Source: Terriglobus sp. (GTDB lineage Bacteria; Acidobacteriota; Terriglobia; Terriglobales; Acidobacteriaceae). Taken from it: a DNA stretch of 8,416 nt. Shown piece after piece: positions 5,308 to 8,416 of this stretch (position 1 is the stretch's first letter; each line of letters starts with the position of its first letter). The notes below the pieces were generated by a model that searched no databases, had not been told where the DNA came from, and worked only from the letters and a program-made list of their open reading frames with translations. Where the stretch lies: contig JAHFTZ010000074.1 in NCBI GenBank assembly GCA_023265355.1, positions 1 to 8,416 of the forward strand, in the 5' to 3' direction. The translations under genes and the position numbers were made by a program.

Positions 5308-6936
5308 ATGCAAACCTCTCGCAGAGCCTTCCTCGCCTCCGCCGCCGCTACCGCCGTCGCCCTCCGCGGAGCAAAGCTCCTCACCGCGCAGACCTCCGCC
5401 GAAGCCAGCATCACCGTCCTCGCCGACGAGCCCATCGCCACCATCGCGCCCGAGGTCCAGGGTCACTTCATCGAACAACTCGGCGGCGTCGTCTACGACG
5501 GCGTCTGGGTTGGAAAGAACTCGAAGATTCCCAACGTCACCGGCATCCGCAAAGACTTCATCGACACCCTGCGCGCCGTCAACGCTCCCGTTCTCCGCTG
5601 GCCCGGCGGCTGCTTCGCCGACTCCTACGACTGGCGCGACGGCATCGGCCCCAAGCGCCCGCAGCGCACCGCCTTCTGGAAGCAGGAAGACGCCAACCAG
5701 TACGGCACGCACGAGTTCATGCACACCTGCCGCGCCATCGGCTGCGAGCCCTATCTCGCCGCCGATCTGCGCTCCCTTCCCGCGCGCGACTTCTACCAAT
5801 GGGTGGAGTACTGCAACGCGCCCGCAGGCATCGGCAACGACCTCGCCGCGCAACGCTCTGCCAACGGCGACAAAGAACCCTTCAACGTGAAGTACTGGGG
5901 CGTTGGCAATGAGAGCTGGGGATGCGGCGGCGATCAGACCCCCGAAGAGTACGCCGGAGAATATCGCCGCTTCGCCAACTGGCTTCCCACCTACCCGCAG
6001 GTGCAGACCTCACTCGTAGCCTGCGGCCCCAACGGCGACGACATCGACTGGAGCCGCCGCCTCGCCGCTGGCCTGCGCGGACATCTCCCCTGGGGCCTTT
6101 CGACGCACTACTACACCTCCGGCGACCCGGCCAAATTCGCCGCAGGCGAAGCCATCGACTTCACCCTCCCGCAGTTCTACGATCTGCTCGCGCGCGCCTC
6201 CATCATGGATCGCGTCATCACCGACGCCTGGTCCGCCTTCGGTGAAAACGACAAAAACCATCACACCAAACTCGTCATCGACGAGTGGGGCGCATGGTAC
6301 GGCGACTCCACACGCCTCGCGCCGAAGTACAACCTTTCGCAACAGATCACCCTGCGCGACGCCCTGCACTCCGGCATCACCTTCGACATCTTCCACCGCC
6401 ACGCAGACAAGATCGGCATGGCCAACGTCGCACAGTCCATCAACTGCCTCCACTCGCTCATGCTCGCGCAGGACGACAAGTTCGTCCGCACGCCCGTCTT
6501 CCACGTCTTCCGCCTCTACATGGCCCACCAGGGAGGCACGTCTCTGCGCACAGAGGTCGTCGCTCCCTCCATCCAGAACACGATTGCCCAGACCAGCCCC
6601 GTAGGCGGCGCCAGCACCGTGGGCTCCACCGCCGCGCAGAAAACCCTTTCCGGCCTCTCCGCCTCCGCTTCTCGCAAAGGCAACACGCTCACCCTATCTG
6701 TGACCAACCCTCACCACGACCGCCCGCTCACCACCACCATCAGCTTTCCCGGTCTCGGCATGCGCTCGGCCTCAGCCGAAGTGCTTACCCACACCGATAT
6801 CCATGCCCACAACACCTTCGCCGAACCCAATAACGTAACTCGCAAACCCGCTACAGTCGCCGCCATTGCAAACAGCACACTTACCCACACCTTCCCTGCG
6901 GCCAGCATTACGACAATCTCGTTCTCGATCGCCTGA
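5308..6936 (+). CDS. Tat-exported GH51 alpha-L-arabinofuranosidase
   Basis: This 542-residue enzyme is predicted to remove terminal alpha-L-arabinofuranosyl units from arabinan, arabinoxylan or their oligosaccharides. The N-terminus 'SRRAFLASAAATAVALRGAKLLTAQ' is a twin-arginine signal (R5, R6), giving a periplasmic or exported enzyme. The TIM-barrel domain begins with 'EVQGHFIEQLGGVVYDGVWVG' (49-69) and 'VLRWPGGCFADSYDWRDGIGP' (95-115). The acid/base is Glu202 in 'GVGNESWG' and the nucleophile Glu326 in 'LVIDEWGAWY', both intact. The last 130 or so residues form the usual C-terminal beta domain, including 'LSVTNPHHDRP'. Length fits GH51 plus a leader. The ATG at 5308 is chosen because it starts the Tat signal; no Shine-Dalgarno is visible before it, and the in-frame ATG at 5185 would bury the signal. 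No transporter or sugar-pathway gene is adjacent. Confidence 0.93.
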   Translation: MQTSRRAFLASAAATAVALRGAKLLTAQTSAEASITVLADEPIATIAPEVQGHFIEQLGGVVYDGVWVGKNSKIPNVTGIRKDFIDTLRAVNAPVLRWPGGCFADSYDWRDGIGPKRPQRTAFWKQEDANQYGTHEFMHTCRAIGCEPYLAADLRSLPARDFYQWVEYCNAPAGIGNDLAAQRSANGDKEPFNVKYWGVGNESWGCGGDQTPEEYAGEYRRFANWLPTYPQVQTSLVACGPNGDDIDWSRRLAAGLRGHLPWGLSTHYYTSGDPAKFAAGEAIDFTLPQFYDLLARASIMDRVITDAWSAFGENDKNHHTKLVIDEWGAWYGDSTRLAPKYNLSQQITLRDALHSGITFDIFHRHADKIGMANVAQSINCLHSLMLAQDDKFVRTPVFHVFRLYMAHQGGTSLRTEVVAPSIQNTIAQTSPVGGASTVGSTAAQKTLSGLSASASRKGNTLTLSVTNPHHDRPLTTTISFPGLGMRSASAEVLTHTDIHAHNTFAEPNNVTRKPATVAAIANSTLTHTFPAASITTISFSIA

Positions 6937-6960
6937 AACGCTTCTCCGGGCTTTCTGGTC

Positions 6961-8416
6961 TCAGTGCACCATGGCATCAAACGTCGCGGTCTCTACCGTA
7001 TCTCCGTGCTTCATCTGCACAAAGATGCGATAGCGTCCGACACTCGGAAAGCCGTAGGGAAAGGTAACGGTGTTGGACAGAGGCTGTTGCGGCATCACCA
7101 TGCCTGGCATATTGTCCATCTCGCTCATACCATCCATCTCGGTGTCGTTATTTCCATTCGCAAGCATCACGGCCGCCATGGCTGCCGAACCCCCAGGATG
7201 GACATGCGCAAAGACCGTTCCGTCCGTCTTCACAAAAGCCGCATGCCCAGCCATGCCAAGATACGGTCGTACATCGCTGGCATCCTTTCCCTGGGCATCG
7301 AGCAGGCGAAAGCGAACCTCGTAACCAGTGTTGGCCTGCAAGGAAGACGGCGCATCCCACACCATGCTGTAGCCATCCGGCAGACGGTAGTTGTTTCCCA
7401 ACATGCCCGCGCTCAGCGGAGCAGGTCTGCCGGATCCGTCATCTGCCGCAAGAGGTGCGCCCTTCATATCGCCTCGCACCTCAAGCTTCGTCACCAGCGT
7501 CTCCGGAAAGCCATTGCCATGTACCACATCGCCATACAAGGCATACTTGCCTGCAGGCATCTCCGGCAGATCCAGGTCAAACTCAGAACCATGCAGCGCC
7601 GGGTGCAGATGGAAGGCGACATCCATCTCCGGCTCACGAATCGCGTACAAGTGCATCATCTTGCCGTGGTCAGGGATAAAGTCATGATTCGTACCTCTCT
7701 CTTCATGCCCATCCGACTCTGCCTTCGCAGGAGAGCCAACCAGCAGCCGCAGCGCATTGCCGTTCAGGATCGGTTGCAAACTCAATGGTTGATAAATTTT
7801 GAGCGACGTGGCAACAGCCTCCAGGTTCCACCATGCATTGCCAAACCATAAAAGCAAAGCCAGAAACAACAGGCTCACCACCGTCGCGACGGTACCCTTC
7901 CTTTGCTGTTGCAAACTGGGTCTTTCGCCGGGTGGAAGACGGGCCTCTCCAACTATCGATCCGATCAGGCTCGCCATTCCGGTCACGAGAAAGATGCCGA
8001 ATACAACCAAAAACGCTGCCACGCCGCGCTGCATTTTCAGAGTCGACAAGGCAGTAGCGGCCACTGGAATAGCGGACATCTGAGTTCCCCCCTTGCCCTG
8101 CATCTTCAACCGGACCTCCCACGAACCGTTGGCCATCAACCAAAGACTGCCAGTGTAGAAGTTTGGGTCGTCCTTCGACCGGTTAAGCACATCTGCGGTC
8201 GGCGGGTGCTCTGCGCCCTCTCCCGTCATAGGCGTCGGCGTTGCTTCAATGCTATCGAGCGCAGCTCCGCTCGATCGCACCTCCAGGGTCGCGACTCCCG
8301 GAATCACGATGGGCGGTCGGATCGTGACATACAACTTGTATGGTCCTGCATGAACCTCCTGAAACACGTCCTTGCTGCCAACGTGGGCATGCGCCGGAAG
8401 TACCGAAAAGAAAACA
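6961..8416 (-). CDS. Membrane-anchored His/Met-rich periplasmic protein, N-terminus missing
   Basis: The gene runs off the right edge; 484 residues are visible. The frame stays open beyond the GTG at 8367, reading 'VFFSVLPAHAHVGSKD', the end of a signal peptide with an AHA cleavage site. A periplasmic immunoglobulin-like domain follows ('GPYKLYVTIRPPIVIPGVATLEV'). Two transmembrane helices come next, at about 131-154 and 175-196, joined by a positively charged loop that should face the cytoplasm. A second periplasmic domain contains 'HDFIPDHGKMMHLYAI', 'HLHPALHG', 'LYGDVVHGNGFPETL' and 'HAAFVKTDGTVFAHVHPGG'. A Met-rich stretch, 'EMDGMSEMDNMPGMVM' (about 426-441), lies near the end. I do not recognise a named gene. 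FixH/YtkA-like or copper-related roles are possible from the His and Met residues, but unproven. It converges on the GH51 gene with a 24-nt gap. Confidence 0.75.
   Translation of the reverse strand, partial: VFFSVLPAHAHVGSKDVFQEVHAGPYKLYVTIRPPIVIPGVATLEVRSSGAALDSIEATPTPMTGEGAEHPPTADVLNRSKDDPNFYTGSLWLMANGSWEVRLKMQGKGGTQMSAIPVAATALSTLKMQRGVAAFLVVFGIFLVTGMASLIGSIVGEARLPPGERPSLQQQRKGTVATVVSLLFLALLLWFGNAWWNLEAVATSLKIYQPLSLQPILNGNALRLLVGSPAKAESDGHEERGTNHDFIPDHGKMMHLYAIREPEMDVAFHLHPALHGSEFDLDLPEMPAGKYALYGDVVHGNGFPETLVTKLEVRGDMKGAPLAADDGSGRPAPLSAGMLGNNYRLPDGYSMVWDAPSSLQANTGYEVRFRLLDAQGKDASDVRPYLGMAGHAAFVKTDGTVFAHVHPGGSAAMAAVMLANGNNDTEMDGMSEMDNMPGMVMPQQPLSNTVTFPYGFPSVGRYRIFVQMKHGDTVETATFDAMVH

Noticed and set aside
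5033..5912. Plus-strand Pro/Ser-rich and Arg-rich frames overlapping the GH51 gene start
   Set aside because: These are out-of-frame readings of the GH51 coding sequence; the compositions are typical of shifted GC-rich codons.
6964..7851. Plus-strand 295-residue open frame opposite the membrane protein
   Set aside because: It is His/Arg-rich antisense to a frame with a signal peptide and transmembrane helices, and has no recognisable domain.
8365..8367. GTG as the start of the membrane protein
   Set aside because: The frame is open to the window edge and upstream codons read as the end of a signal peptide, so this GTG is an internal valine.
1..8416. A multi-gene defence, mobile or biosynthetic system
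   Set aside because: No nuclease, transposase, integrase, CRISPR, toxin-antitoxin or core biosynthetic gene is visible, and most genes are single units in alternating directions.

Overview
The window looks like a chromosomal segment from a free-living, moderately GC-rich Gram-negative soil bacterium. Acidobacteriota of the Terriglobus, Granulicella or Edaphobacter type is my best guess. This is inferred from C-ending codon preference, Tat-exported oxidases and glycosidases, a DUF3606 mini-protein, and compact intergenic palindromes of the 'GTCATTTCGACCG' and 'TGCCCCAT' types. No rRNA, tRNA, CRISPR array, transposase or phage gene is visible.

Layout. (1) 2-394 (+): C-terminal 130 residues of an SMP-30/gluconolactonase-like beta-propeller protein, cut by the left edge. 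(2) 414-1034 (-) and 1114-1989 (+): a TetR-family repressor divergent from an NmrA-like NAD(P)H-binding oxidoreductase. Their 79-bp shared control region holds two copies of an 18-bp operator-like palindrome exactly 30 bp apart, overlapping the predicted promoters of both genes. (3) 2000-2134: a 135-bp nested palindrome between convergent genes. (4) 2174-2995 (-): an alpha/beta hydrolase of the non-heme chloroperoxidase/esterase family with an intact Ser-Asp-His triad. (5) 3223-3432 (+): a 69-residue DUF3606 protein followed by a strong hairpin-plus-T terminator, with further palindromes to 3580. (6) 3593-5005 (-): a Tat-exported flavin monoamine-oxidase-like enzyme. (7) 5006-5307: a 302-bp divergent intergenic region with inverted repeats. 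(8) 5308-6936 (+): a Tat-exported GH51 alpha-L-arabinofuranosidase with both catalytic glutamates. (9) 6961 to the right edge (-): an N-terminally truncated membrane-anchored protein with a signal peptide end, two transmembrane helices and a His/Met-rich periplasmic C-terminal domain, possibly a metal-handling protein.

How the genes fit together. The only clearly coupled pair is the repressor and its divergent NmrA-like oxidoreductase, a common arrangement for inducible redox or electrophile detoxification. The other genes are mostly single transcription units facing toward or away from each other, so no multi-gene operon is visible. The two Tat-exported enzymes share one divergent intergenic region, but nothing shows shared regulation. 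I do not see a convincing new multi-gene system. The most original signals are the tandem operators, the modular intergenic palindromes that share sequence blocks, and the unnamed His/Met-rich membrane protein.
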